Shown: piece by piece, positions 48,059 through 58,874 of the stretch
Numbering within the stretch: position 1 is the first letter of the stretch
How the letters are laid out: each line of letters begins with the position of its first letter
Origin: Paenibacillus sp. DCT19
GTDB lineage: Bacteria; Bacillota; Bacilli; Paenibacillales; Paenibacillaceae
Direction: 5' to 3'
NCBI RefSeq assembly: GCF_003268635.1
Contig: NZ_CP029639.1
Coordinates: 3,111,501-3,175,500, forward strand
Length of the DNA: 64,000 nucleotides
The notes under the pieces: model-generated
What the model saw: only the letters and a program-made list of their open reading frames with translations
What the model was told of the DNA's origin: nothing
The model's database searches: none
Program-made: the position numbers and the translations under genes

Positions 48059-48508
48059 TTAGATCAATTTAACCATCACATGTTCTCCATTAATGTCTTT
48101 TTCACCATTCAACCTGAAACCGAATTGTGTATATAACTTCATCGCTGCTTTATTATTTTCATACAGACTGAGATAAATTTTCGTGCATGAGTATAGACAG
48201 ACCATATGATCAATTAATGATTGCAGCAGTATTTTACCTAGTCCACGACCCTGATATTGCATATCAATCAGATAACGATCTAACCAGACTCTACCATCTT
48301 CGCTTTCGTTCGGAAACAAACCGTACATAGCGAAGCCAACAAGTACTCCGTCCACATACAATCCAACGGGCTGATAAAAGGGACAATCTTTAGCATCTTG
48401 TAAGCATTTAGCAGGAGTTTCAATGTAGTCTTGTTGAGTGTGATGTACACGCAAGGATATGATATCACTTAAATTGTTTTGATCTACGTTTTTAATTTCT
48501 ATTTGCAT
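48059..48508 (-). CDS. GNAT-family N-acetyltransferase (spermidine-acetyltransferase-like)
   Basis: 149 aa. Motif A is LIDMQYQGRGLGKILLQSLID with the QGRGLG acetyl-CoA loop, followed by LSLYENNKAAMKLYTQFGFR, the usual motif B. The N-terminus (IISLRVHHTQQDYIETPAKC) resembles BltD/PaiA-type polyamine acetyltransferases; the substrate is inferred only. ATG with AGAAGGTG upstream; a GTG three codons earlier lies inside that ribosome binding site and is rejected. Confidence 0.88.
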   Translation of the reverse strand: MQIEIKNVDQNNLSDIISLRVHHTQQDYIETPAKCLQDAKDCPFYQPVGLYVDGVLVGFAMYGLFPNESEDGRVWLDRYLIDMQYQGRGLGKILLQSLIDHMVCLYSCTKIYLSLYENNKAAMKLYTQFGFRLNGEKDINGEHVMVKLI

Positions 48509-48637
48509 AGGAGACACCTTCTGTAACCCTCTAAGGACATCGTACTTTTTTCCCTTGGGGTTTGATTTTTGTATATTACTAAATTTAAAATAAGGTATCC
48601 GGTAACAGGATAGTCAAGCGCAAAAGGGAGAGAAAAC

Positions 48638-49453
48638 ATGGAGGGGCTAACATATGTTTCAACAGGTCAGTTTGCAGAGATATGTCATGTGAACAAAAAA
48701 ACGCTCTTTCATAACGATGAGATTGGACTTTTCAAGCCGACTTATGTGGATGACAAGGGATATCGATATTATTCGTTGAACCAGCTAGATACCTTTTTAA
48801 TGATCACTGCGCTGAAAGATCTTGGTATCTCGTTGAAGGAGATCATGACCTATCTGGAAGAAAGAACACCGGATCATATTTTGCAGATGTCGAATGACAT
48901 GATCCACAAGGTGGACAAGGAAATGGACAAGCTAAAAAATATCAGAAATATTTTGCAAGAAACGATAGAGTACACTCATCGGGGATTACAAGCTTGGAAG
49001 AATGAGGTTCGTCTGATTGATCAAGAGGAGGAATATCTGATGCTTAGCCCACTAATTCAAGAATCGGATGTCCTGACGGATCTCCAGTGGTTAACATTCT
49101 TTAGGCAATTTGAGAGACGGACGCAGTCTGCCAACACGTCGTTTGTTGGAGCGATGGTTAGTAAAGATCATATTCAAGCAGGGAAATGGAATGATAAGAG
49201 CTATTTGTTTGCCAAAACTCAAGTTCCTGAACTTGCCACGATGATTAAACCAAAAGGAACATATGCGGTAACTTTTCATCACGGAAGCTACGAAAATATC
49301 GGGAATGCGTATGCAGAATTAATGACATATTTACAGCAACAAGGACTCAGTCTAGAGGCGTTCGCGTACGAAGAATATCTTGTAGATGAGGTGGCTGTTC
49401 AGAAGGAGGAAAATTATATCACTCAAATTACGGTGAGGGTATCTTCTAACTAG
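48638..49453 (+). CDS. MerR-family regulator with GyrI-like effector domain
   Basis: 271 aa. The N-terminal winged helix has the MerR pattern TGQFAEICHVNKKTLFHNDEIGLFKP and a dimerisation coiled coil (MSNDMIHKVDKEMDKLKNI). The C-terminal part (about 130-271) is a SOUL/GyrI-like small-molecule domain. The layout is that of BltR/BmrR multidrug-sensing activators. It is divergent from the acetyltransferase gene, echoing the bltR-blt-bltD neighbourhood, but no efflux pump is adjacent. Confidence 0.9.
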   Translation: MEGLTYVSTGQFAEICHVNKKTLFHNDEIGLFKPTYVDDKGYRYYSLNQLDTFLMITALKDLGISLKEIMTYLEERTPDHILQMSNDMIHKVDKEMDKLKNIRNILQETIEYTHRGLQAWKNEVRLIDQEEEYLMLSPLIQESDVLTDLQWLTFFRQFERRTQSANTSFVGAMVSKDHIQAGKWNDKSYLFAKTQVPELATMIKPKGTYAVTFHHGSYENIGNAYAELMTYLQQQGLSLEAFAYEEYLVDEVAVQKEENYITQITVRVSSN

Positions 49454-49552
49454 TATGAAAATTGTTTATAAATGGTCAAAAATCTAGAACAAGGATATCT
49501 ATCAGAACGAGCCTACCCATGCTAAGATGAAGTTAAAAAGGAGTTATGGCTC

Positions 49553-50068
49553 ATGATCGAAACGAGTGAAAAAGAAGAGTTATTATTCAATAGTGATCAC
49601 CATTTCAGAACCTTGCTAGAACTTGTTGAATCTGTGCCCAGAGGTAAAAGAGGCCTTTCAATTGAAACAGAAGAGAGAGACAAAAATTTTCGCGATGTGC
49701 TGATGCATTTATATGAATGGCATGCCATGTTGGAGAGATGGTACCGAGAAGGCATGGATGGCGATGTCCCTTCGCTGCCTGCACCTGGTTTTAAGTGGCG
49801 TACGATTGGTCAGCTCAATATGCAGATTTGGGAAAACTATCAAGATGTAACTTTGAACCATGCGATCAAAAAATTAAAGTTGAGCCATGAACGAGTGATG
49901 GCGCTTATCCGGAACCATACCAACGAAGAAATCATGACCAAGAAACATTATAAATGGGTAAAAACAAGCAATTTGTACAGTTACTTTGCAGCTAACACGT
50001 CCAATCATTACGTGTGGGCAATACAGAAATGTGAACGGATCGCCAAGGCGTTAGGACATAATTTGTAG
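49553..50068 (+). CDS. ClbS/DfsB-family four-helix protein (DUF1706)
   Basis: 171 aa, predicted four-helix bundle of the DinB-like superfamily. Family motifs are NFRDVLMHLYEWHAMLERWYREG and the C-terminal FAANTSNHYVWAIQK. The family includes ClbS, a cyclopropane hydrolase giving resistance to colibactin; most members are uncharacterised. AAGGAG lies about ten bases before the ATG. It follows the MerR gene in the same direction with a separate gap of 99 bp. A function in self-protection or detoxification is only an analogy. Confidence 0.82.
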   Translation: MIETSEKEELLFNSDHHFRTLLELVESVPRGKRGLSIETEERDKNFRDVLMHLYEWHAMLERWYREGMDGDVPSLPAPGFKWRTIGQLNMQIWENYQDVTLNHAIKKLKLSHERVMALIRNHTNEEIMTKKHYKWVKTSNLYSYFAANTSNHYVWAIQKCERIAKALGHNL

Positions 50069-50154
50069 TATAAACGCTCCTTAGGTAAATGGAGTACATA
50101 GGAAGCTGAACGGCGTGTAATTCGTTAAAGTAAGAGAAATAGTGAATATACGAG

Positions 50155-50189
50155 AAAGCATTGGTATTAACAAAGGCCAGTGCTTTTTG
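50155..50189 (+). terminator. Rho-independent terminator after the ClbS/DfsB-like gene
   Basis: Stem AAAGCATTGG/CCAGTGCTTT (one G-U pair) and T run. The rest of the 298-bp gap to 50366 is AT-rich with nothing else recognised. Confidence 0.8.
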
Positions 50190-50366
50190 TGTTTCTTTCG
50201 ATAAGATAAGCCAAGCTTTTTGATGAAAAGTTAATCAAAACAATTGGTAAAAAAGACCTGTTAATGAATGTTATAAAATAGTATTATTTAACTGGGTATT
50301 AAGTCTTATTTTTATACAAGAAATAAATGATAATGCCTGCATAGCACACGGAAGGGAAGTTTTGTA

Positions 50367-51290
50367 ATGAAAAAGAAGGTTGTCATCATCATGGCTTTGC
50401 TACTCACACTGATCGTCTCAAGTGTAAGTGCAGATGCAAGAAAGAACGTTATTGTCGACGGACAAACGGTTCTGTTCGATCAGAATCCTATTGTTGTTAA
50501 CGGAACAACGTTAGTCCAATTCACACCTGTATTCAAAAAGCTAGGGATAACTTCGACTTGGGATCAACAGAAGAAGCAGGTGGTAGCTACAAAAGGTGGT
50601 ACTAAGATCATCCTTAATGTTGGTAACAAAACAGCATATGTCAATGGCTCACCTGTGGAGCTTCAAGTTGCACCAACGGTTGTTGGAGGCAAAGTATTCG
50701 TTCCGTTAAGGTTCATCAGTGAAGCAACAGGTGCTTCCTTAAATGTGACGAACAGTGGGAATAACATTGAGGTGTATAGTGGTAACAGTACGACTTCTTC
50801 AAACCAGACGGTGACTCCAAGTTCGAAACCATCGACAACTAAAATTAAGCCTTCATCTCAGCAACTTGAGAACTATCTAGATCAAAATCACTCCATTTTG
50901 GTTGCAGATGGCAGTTTGTACGAGGTATCCTATGTTGGTTTTGTAGAAGATCGAATCGTCATTGGCGTAAGCTTTGACTATGAGAATTACGGAACACTAA
51001 TTAATAACGCCTTTGATCACAGTCATATTTTCAAGCTAATGAAGCCAGTTGCACAAGACCTACAAGCAAAATACGGTCCATACGACGTGAACATGGTTAT
51101 GTATCTAGATTTTGAATCTCCGATTTATACAACTAATTTTGGCGTGGATAACATTGAAGCATTAAATAACGGGAATTATCACGTCCTTAAGTCCGTCTTT
51201 TATTTAAACTTTCTAGCTAAAACGAAAGAGTTTGAAGGTTTCTTAATCGATGATGAAGAACTAATTCCGATGTATTCCACTACATATTAG
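50367..51290 (+). CDS. Exported CuAO N1-domain protein of unknown function
   Basis: 307 aa. A signal peptide (1-23, cleavage near VSADA) is followed by two halves of a copper-amine-oxidase-type N1 domain at about 30-135 (VIVDGQTVLFDQNPIVVNG, then FVPLRFISEATGASL). A Ser/Thr-rich linker follows (about 138-165). The C-terminal 140 residues match no family I know. The N1 domain is thought to be a surface-attachment or stalk module in Paenibacillus and is not catalytic. GGAAGGGAAG precedes the ATG. Confidence 0.82.
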   Translation: MKKKVVIIMALLLTLIVSSVSADARKNVIVDGQTVLFDQNPIVVNGTTLVQFTPVFKKLGITSTWDQQKKQVVATKGGTKIILNVGNKTAYVNGSPVELQVAPTVVGGKVFVPLRFISEATGASLNVTNSGNNIEVYSGNSTTSSNQTVTPSSKPSTTKIKPSSQQLENYLDQNHSILVADGSLYEVSYVGFVEDRIVIGVSFDYENYGTLINNAFDHSHIFKLMKPVAQDLQAKYGPYDVNMVMYLDFESPIYTTNFGVDNIEALNNGNYHVLKSVFYLNFLAKTKEFEGFLIDDEELIPMYSTTY

Positions 51291-51330
51291 AACTAGAGTA
51301 GGGAAACAAAGAAGTAGTATTGCGTGGATA

Positions 51331-51386
51331 GGCTCCTTATATAGTAGACAGGTCAAAGATTAGATCTGTTACTGTAGGGAGTCTTT
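51331..51386 (+). terminator. Long hairpin terminator related to the one at 13592
   Basis: GGCTCC pairs with GGGAGTC, with GTAGACAG against CTGTTACTGTA inside, then four T. CCTTATATAGTAGACAGG in the left arm nearly repeats the left arm of the hairpin at 13592. Confidence 0.7.
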
Positions 51387-51681
51387 TCATTTGTTAGGGT
51401 CAGAAGAACGAAGCACATCTTGAGTTTTTCAGCAAAGAAAAGTTCAGGCCAAGTTTCAAGTTTAATTGCAATTGTTCAGAATTTGTTGAGTATTATGTGT
51501 TAAAATCTTCTTCATAAAATCGTGAAGTTAAGCGGAATGAATCTGAAGCTCTGTATTGCAATTGACATCAGTAGTCAGGCATCATCAATAATCACGTTTA
51601 TTGAGAACGGGACTACGCTTAAGTCAGCAGACTAAACCCTCAACAACTCGATTCAGTATAATGATAAAAGAGGGATTGAAC
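51387..51681. other. Intergenic region before the Nudix gene
   Basis: No gene recognised. TTGACA at 51562-51567 with AATAAT at 51587-51592 is a possible but poorly spaced (19 bp) promoter. The frame stays open upstream of the Nudix start, without a ribosome binding site. Confidence 0.4.
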
Positions 51682-52137
51682 GTGGAAAAAAAGATTAGGA
51701 ATTCTGCGAAAGCATTGATTATCCAGGATGGAAGAATGCTTGCCTTGAAGCACAAAAATGAGCAAGATGTATATTATACGCTGCCTGGCGGAACCCAAAA
51801 TGCAGGTGAGGCACTGACTGATGCTGTTAAACGTGAAGTCGCAGAAGAAATAGGAGTTCATGTAGAGCCGTTATCCTTGGAATTTATTAATGAAGGTGTA
51901 TATGGCGAAGCGCTACATCGGGTAGATTTCTTTTTTCTATGCGAGTACAAAGGCATGGTGGAACAATCGAATCTGCACAATGAAGAGGCTAAAGAGGGGT
52001 ATGAATGGTTAGAGATCCAAGATATTATGGGACAGCCCCTCAACCCGTCTAAATTAAGAAAACAAATTCTTCGATTGGTTGCTGGAGAGAAAACGGTTAT
52101 GTATCTAGGAAATGAGGAGCATGAAGATCCAGAATGA
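51682..52137 (+). CDS. Nudix hydrolase
   Basis: 151 aa. The complete Nudix box is present from GGTQNAGEALTDAV to KREVAEEIG (pattern GX5EX7REUXEEXGU), the Mg-binding diphosphate hydrolase motif. Such proteins clean up nucleotide diphosphate derivatives; the substrate is unknown. I place the start at GTG because AGAGGG lies seven bases before it. An ATG seven codons upstream has no ribosome binding site. Confidence 0.9.
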   Translation: MEKKIRNSAKALIIQDGRMLALKHKNEQDVYYTLPGGTQNAGEALTDAVKREVAEEIGVHVEPLSLEFINEGVYGEALHRVDFFFLCEYKGMVEQSNLHNEEAKEGYEWLEIQDIMGQPLNPSKLRKQILRLVAGEKTVMYLGNEEHEDPE

Positions 52138-52192
52138 TTCCTATGAAGAGTGGGCTGAATATCAGGGTTCATTTGTATATTTGAGTTCAATA

Positions 52193-52229
52193 AAAGACCT
52201 CCAGCTTCGTTAGAAGACTAGAGGTCTTT
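52193..52229. terminator. Terminator hairpin between convergent Nudix and GH51 genes
   Basis: AAAGACCTC pairs with GAGGTCTTT, with an inner CTTC/GAAG stem. AAA and TTT flank it on either side, so it can serve both directions. Confidence 0.75.
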
Positions 52230-52311
52230 GTCATATCGTTAGAAAAATCGTTATAGGCAGCATTGCTGTCGAAGACGCTGCAGGTTCGTTCGAGCGAACT
52301 CTACCAGTGAA

Positions 52312-53847
<1,536 letters not shown>

Positions 53848-53896
53848 TTATTTTGTTTCATTCATAAGTGAAATATATTGGATTCGCCAAAAAGCA

Positions 53897-53914
53897 AAAT
53901 CAAAATATTGATTT
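53897..53914. promoter_or_regulatory. Inverted-repeat operator between GH51 and its putative regulator
   Basis: AAATCAA and TTGATTT are separated by four bases. An AT-rich dyad of this form is what ArsR-family dimers usually bind. It is 77 bp from the GH51 start and 99 bp from the regulator start. Confidence 0.55.
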
Positions 53915-54012
53915 GTTATCTAATATGTATCATAATGCTTTTTTAGGAGCAAGATTATTTTACAGGGTTCGCAAAATAACGAATTCAAAACGAGAGGAAA
54001 GTGGAGTTCATG

Positions 54013-54930
54013 ATGCTCGGTACGGATGCTAACTCGTTAATGGTCTACGAGGCGCTTGCAAGCGAAGCTCGGTTAAATATTGTTCGTTTATTACTACAAA
54101 AGCGAGAGATGCACATCAATGCACTCGCCGAAGAGCTATATTTGAGTAAAGCCATTGTCAGTACCCATGTGAGCAAGCTGCAGAAAGCCGGTATTGTTGG
54201 CAGTCGAATGAGACGGGAAAACGGTGGAACCTATAAATTTTGCTACATTCAGCAAGAGTTTATGACGATTAATTTATCACCAGAGCCAATGGCAGCACCG
54301 TACCACGAAGTTTCTATTCCGGTCGGACAATATACGGATTATGAGGCGTGGCCAACATGCGGGATTGCGACGACGACCCAAATCATTGGACAATACGATA
54401 CACCAGCCTGCTTCATGGATCCGGATCGGGTAAATGCAGGCATACTCTGGTTGGCACGTGGCTTTCTTGAATATAAGATTCCTAATTATCTATATAAAGA
54501 TCAGACAATCAAGGAGATTGAAGTTTCACTGGAGCTTGGCTCGGAAGCCCCTCAAGTGAATGAGAACTGGCCGTCGGATATACGTTTTACGCTGAATGGT
54601 CACTCTCTTGGAACGTGGACAAGTCCTGGTGACTTTGGGGATCGCAAGGGCAAGCTTACTCCCCAATGGTGGCATTCGGATGTCAACCAGTATGGTGTAC
54701 TCAAAGTGCTGCGAATCAATGCTGAAGGCACGTTTATTGACGGTCAGCGCATCTCAGATATCAAAATAAATGACTTGAGTCTTAATTCTGCTACATATTG
54801 GACAATTCGTTTAAGCCCAGAAGAAGGCGTACCTGGTCGGGGTGGACTTACGTTATTTGGAAAGGGCTTTGGCAACTATAATCAGGACATCTTGATTCGG
54901 TACTACTATGAAGCAGTAGGTTCTGAATAA
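54013..54930 (+). CDS. ArsR-type helix-turn-helix regulator fused to a beta-sandwich-like sensor domain
   Basis: About 305 aa. Residues 1-80 form an ArsR winged helix (YEALASEARLNIVRLLLQ, ELYLSKAIVSTHVSKLQKAG). The remaining 220 residues are beta-rich and aromatic (WPSDIRFTLNGHSLGTWTSP, GGLTLFGKGFGNYNQDI), resembling a jelly-roll carbohydrate-binding module. ArsR proteins are normally about 100 aa and sense metals; no metal-binding cysteines are seen here. Next to GH51, a role as direct arabinoside sensor is likely (inference). GTGGAG lies six bases before the chosen ATG. Confidence 0.82.
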   Translation: MLGTDANSLMVYEALASEARLNIVRLLLQKREMHINALAEELYLSKAIVSTHVSKLQKAGIVGSRMRRENGGTYKFCYIQQEFMTINLSPEPMAAPYHEVSIPVGQYTDYEAWPTCGIATTTQIIGQYDTPACFMDPDRVNAGILWLARGFLEYKIPNYLYKDQTIKEIEVSLELGSEAPQVNENWPSDIRFTLNGHSLGTWTSPGDFGDRKGKLTPQWWHSDVNQYGVLKVLRINAEGTFIDGQRISDIKINDLSLNSATYWTIRLSPEEGVPGRGGLTLFGKGFGNYNQDILIRYYYEAVGSE

Positions 54931-55020
54931 ATTCTTCTAGAATATTTCTAAAATCAACTAGAATAATATGGAATTATAGGCTATATTGGTTACATCTAAA
55001 CAAAAAAGGAGCGAATTTTA

Positions 55021-56212
55021 ATGTCTAACAAGGTGATTGTGCTTTAGGTCTACAAGAGGATTATCGTTTACAACAGAGTCCTTTTGTGGACATTGTAATG
55101 CGGGAAACCGCCCCCATCAATGTTTACTGGAGGAGATTATTATTCATTTTAAGGAAGCTGTTCACATTAGCAACACGCATGTACTGTCACTCGCGTCCAA
55201 GGTGTTCGACCTGGAAGGTTACACGATTCAGCTTGTCCCACCTCATGAGGGAGGGCGGAATATCGTTTACTCTTGTGAAAAAGAGGGGCATGAGTCACTC
55301 ATTCTCCGAATCTCTTTTATGCCTGATCGAAGCAGGAAGGATTATATGGCAGAGCTCGAATATGTCCGCTATCTGTACGATCATGACGCAAGTGTATCCA
55401 ATGTTGTAAAATCCAATAAAGGTCGTTTACTCGAAGAAATCGTTCATGATGAGCATACATTCTATATCAGCTTGTTTGTAAAAGCCAAAGGCAAGCTGCT
55501 TGTAGAAAACCATTATCAGTACCGGGAAGGGGTTCCCATTAGCGAGTACTATTATAATTGCGGCAAAGTTCTGGGCAAGATGCATCAGGAATCGAAAAGC
55601 TATACGCCCGTTAATAGCCGATATCAATTTCTGGAAAGATACAACACAGAAAAAATCGCGAGCTTAATTCCTGAAGCGTTCCCTTTGCTCAAAGAGAAGA
55701 TGACTGAACTGCTGCAAACCGCGAAGCAGTTGGATTTGAGTCAAGAGACATTTGGAATGATACATTTCGATTTTAATGACGGGAACTACTCCATTGATTA
55801 TGATACGGGTCAGATCACGGTGTTCGATTTTGATAATTCTTGTTTTGGCTGGTACATGTTAGACCTTGCATCGATTTGGACAAACGGCGTTGGCTGGATT
55901 CAATTCGAACCAGATGCAGACAAACGTAGACAGTTCATGGACGATTATTTCCAAACCGTACTTGCTGGATATACTTCGGAAACGGAAGTTTCGGAAGCGA
56001 TGCTGGAGAACCTACCGTTATTCATTCAACTCAACTTGCTGGAGAACATTCTGGATATGTTTGAGGTGATGCAGCATAACGAGCAGGAAGCGGAAGAAGA
56101 TGATGAACTTCTGGCATATCTCATAAAATGTATGGAAGAGGACATACCGTACAAAGGATTTTTCCATGAGTTGTACTCTCCGGAAGCTCCTTTTGAATAT
56201 GAGATGAAGTGA
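55021..56212 (+). pseudogene. Aminoglycoside-phosphotransferase-fold kinase, N-terminal frame breaks
   Basis: The main frame encodes a protein-kinase-like APH fold with catalytic HFDFNDGNY (Brenner HxDxxxxN motif) and metal-binding FDFDNS, so it probably phosphorylates a small alcohol such as a sugar or choline. That frame has no credible start. The ATG at 55021 has a strong AAAAAGGAG before it but stops after eight codons. Adding one T near 55043-55045 and one G at 55129-55130 joins it smoothly into the main frame (about 397 aa). I therefore read two lost bases; alternatively the true start lies elsewhere. Confidence 0.7.
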
Positions 56213-56264
56213 ATATGGATGGATAACTAGCAATTCACAATGAAATGAGATTAGCCAACAGGAA

Positions 56265-56300
56265 GGGGCATCCGGTATAGACCGGTTGCCTCTTCTTTTT
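56265..56300 (+). terminator. Rho-independent terminator after the phosphotransferase gene
   Basis: Imperfect 11-12 bp stem around CCGGT ATAG ACCGG, followed by a T-rich stretch. It lies between convergent genes. Confidence 0.75.
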
Positions 56301-56345
56301 GTAGCTTGCTTTGATGTAGCCAAAATTTAATGTAATCAAGACGTA

Positions 56346-57196
56346 TTATTCGAATTTGGAGGGTGGCACGTTATACATTTTTTTGAATGCTTTTGAGAAG
56401 GTGAAGGGATCGGGATATCCCAGAAATTCAGCGATTTGCTGGATGGTATATTTTTTCTCATACAGATAGTCTCTGGCGCGATTCATTTTAATCTGATTGA
56501 TGTACTGTCCTGGGTAATGCCTAAAATTTTCTTGAACAGAGAGATAAAATACTTCTCGGAGATTCCCGCAACAGCCGCAAGCTCATTAACCCGGATGGCT
56601 CGATGCAGATTCGCCTCAACATACTGGAATACATTCTGCAGAACATCCAGACTCCCTTCGCTTTTTCGAGTTTTCCGATTCTGGAGGAATGCACCTGTAT
56701 ATATGCCTTGCCCATGAAGCTCCAAAATTTTGGCGATGACAAGAAGCAACGTCGCTTTAAGATAAAGTGGATTGCCAGAAGTACCCTTGTTCTGTTTAAA
56801 CCGTCGATAGGAAGAGGCAAATAGCGTAGTCTCTTCTTGTATCAGGTTGCCAGGTACGATGCCTGGAAGTTGAAATTCACCCAGAATTCGTTTTTGCTCA
56901 GCGATGCTGAAATCAAAGTGCATGTAAACAAATCGGCACAGTTCTTCAGTTGTAGTTGCCATATACGGCATATCCGGATAAAAGAATATGACATCGCCCG
57001 TGTTTACTGTATGTTCGATTCCATCGACGGTTATTTGGACGGAGCCTGCGGTAACAAGCCATAGATCATAGTCGGAATGCGACTTATGCTCAATCCACTT
57101 TCGGTCGTGAGTCTGTTCAAGATAAGAGCTCATACGGAGTGTGATATGGTCAGAGAGCTCGTCAATTATACTCATATTTACACGATTTGTAGGCAT
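56346..57196 (-). pseudogene. AraC-family regulator with cupin sensor, frame broken by one base in the DNA-binding domain
   Basis: The restored product is about 283 aa. The sensor barrel is VTAGSVQITVDGIEH then TGDVIFFYPDMPYM. The C-terminal helix-turn-helix units are LAAVAGISEKYFISLFKKIL and IAEFLGYPDPFTFSKAFKKM, ending MYNVPPSKFE. The frame is lost on the coding strand at a C run (plus-strand GGG 56512-56514); one more base gives GITPGQYINQIKMNRARDYL. Without it the second recognition helix would be missing. ATG with GCGAGG upstream. It is divergent from GH4, its likely target. Confidence 0.87.
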
Positions 57197-57372
57197 CTGA
57201 TCAACCTCGCTTTGTTTTACTTTATGACATCCTTTGATTTGTTCTAGTCTATAAAAGGTTTTGAAGTCTTGTTGTAATCGTACCATATGACATGTTTAGA
57301 AAACTATCACACATTCCGATTCTGTGCCACTTCCCTATAATGAACTTATATCGTTACGAGGAGGGTTAATGA

Positions 57373-58770
57373 ATGAATAATGACACAACGATGCAACATC
57401 CCAAAGTGGTCGTGATTGGCGCGGGTAGCCTGTTTTTTGGTCGTCAGTCCATCTGGCAGATGGTTCACTCCCCATACTTGAATCAGGGTACACTTGCGCT
57501 TGTAGATACGGATGAAGAGAGACTCTCGAAAATGGTAACATTAGCTGAAAAGGTAGCGCGTGAGAACAACGTATCTCTTAAGGTAGAGGGTTCGGTGGAT
57601 CGGAGACAAGTGCTGCCAGGAGCAGACTTCGTTGTACTCAGTTTTGCGGAACAATCGGTGAAGTATCGTGGTATTGATTGTGAGGTTTCTCTGAAATACG
57701 GTATTCGGATGTGCTCCGGTGATACGATTGGACCAGGTGGAATCTTTCGAGCTATGCGTGAGCTACCGGTTATTATGGAGTGTGCAAAAGACATTGAAGC
57801 CCTATGCCCTGATGCATGGGTCATTAACTATATCAATCCATCGACGGTTCATGGGATTGCGCTGCATCGTTATGCACCACAACTTAAATCCTTTGCGCTC
57901 TGCGATAGCCACCATATGCCACACAAGAAGGCCTACTATGCTGTGCGAGCTGGAATTATCGGAGACCATAGCGAGTTTAACCAACAGATTGACCAGAAAT
58001 TCGATTTCCGCATCGCTGGTGTGAACCACTTTACTTGGCTGCTCAAAGCCGAGTTTGAAGGGGTGAATGTGATGCCCAACATTGCCGAAGCTATGCGCAA
58101 GCTGGCAGGGGATGAGAATAACGGCGGCGATCGTGGTGCTAAGGCTCTTTTTAATGATGCGATTACGTACGAGTTGTATGATATTTTCGGTATTATTCCT
58201 ACATGTACAGCACACACGAAGGAATATGTTCGATACTGGCAAGGTCACGGCAAGAGTGCGGACACAATCCCGCCTTTATCGATCTGGGAGACAGAGGATC
58301 GATATCAGCGGCATGACGAAATGTGGAAACAGGTGGATGATTTTCTGGCGGGAAACATCCCGATTGCTGATTATATGAGCACATTCGGTCTAGATCATGC
58401 GACAGATATCATCGAAAATATGGTGGGCAATCTGGGCAAGAAGTTCTTCATTAATACTCTGAATCAGGGCGCGGTAACCAATATGAATAACGATTCATTC
58501 TTGGAGCTGTTATGTGACGTGAGTATGGATGGCGTTAAGCCTGTCCATGTAGGCGAGATGCCACGCGGAATCAGAGGTATGCAGGAACTTGTTCTGGATA
58601 CGCATGAGCTTACAGTCGAAGCCGTGCTGAATCAGAGCTATGAGAAGCTGAGACGAGCCATGTTGACCGATCCGCTGGTGAACTCCATCAGTGATGCGGA
58701 TAAGATCATACACGAATTGTTAGAACTTGAGCGTGAGATGATTCCAGACGGTTGGTACAATAAAAATTAA
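57373..58770 (+). CDS. GH4 NAD- and Mn-dependent glycosidase
   Basis: 465 aa. The N-terminal Rossmann fold starts VVVIGAGSLFFGRQ and family motifs GDTIGPGGIFRAMR (117-130) and NYINPSTVHG follow. The metal ligands are probably Cys177 and His219 (AGVNHFTW). GH4 cleaves by a redox-elimination mechanism. The subgroup motif beginning at the metal Cys is CDSH, which fits none of the usual ones I know (CHSV, CHGx, CHEV, CDMP, CNVP), so specificity is open. GAGGAGGG precedes the ATG. An AraC regulator is divergent. Confidence 0.92.
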   Translation: MNNDTTMQHPKVVVIGAGSLFFGRQSIWQMVHSPYLNQGTLALVDTDEERLSKMVTLAEKVARENNVSLKVEGSVDRRQVLPGADFVVLSFAEQSVKYRGIDCEVSLKYGIRMCSGDTIGPGGIFRAMRELPVIMECAKDIEALCPDAWVINYINPSTVHGIALHRYAPQLKSFALCDSHHMPHKKAYYAVRAGIIGDHSEFNQQIDQKFDFRIAGVNHFTWLLKAEFEGVNVMPNIAEAMRKLAGDENNGGDRGAKALFNDAITYELYDIFGIIPTCTAHTKEYVRYWQGHGKSADTIPPLSIWETEDRYQRHDEMWKQVDDFLAGNIPIADYMSTFGLDHATDIIENMVGNLGKKFFINTLNQGAVTNMNNDSFLELLCDVSMDGVKPVHVGEMPRGIRGMQELVLDTHELTVEAVLNQSYEKLRRAMLTDPLVNSISDADKIIHELLELEREMIPDGWYNKN

Positions 58771-58775
58771 TGAAC

Positions 58776-58815
58776 AGACCACGTGAGTCCCTGGAAAGGG
58801 AATTACGTGGTCTTT
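58776..58815. terminator. Terminator hairpin after GH4, between convergent genes
   Basis: AGACCACGT pairs with ACGTGGTCT, with extra inner pairing; a short T run follows. Confidence 0.75.
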
Positions 58816-58874
58816 GGTTATGAATCGTTATATTTACGTAGTCGTAGATATACCTAGTCCAGTTTTAAGTCACC

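Noticed and set aside
55021..55047. A leader peptide of eight codons before the phosphotransferase
   Set aside because: A strong ribosome binding site makes it tempting, but there is no attenuator structure after it, and single-base repair turns it into the start of the main protein.
55086..55130. A zinc-ribbon-like CGHCN...C stretch in the open frame before the phosphotransferase
   Set aside because: It only appears in a frame with no valid start; repairing the two lost bases reads through it in other frames, so the motif is accidental.
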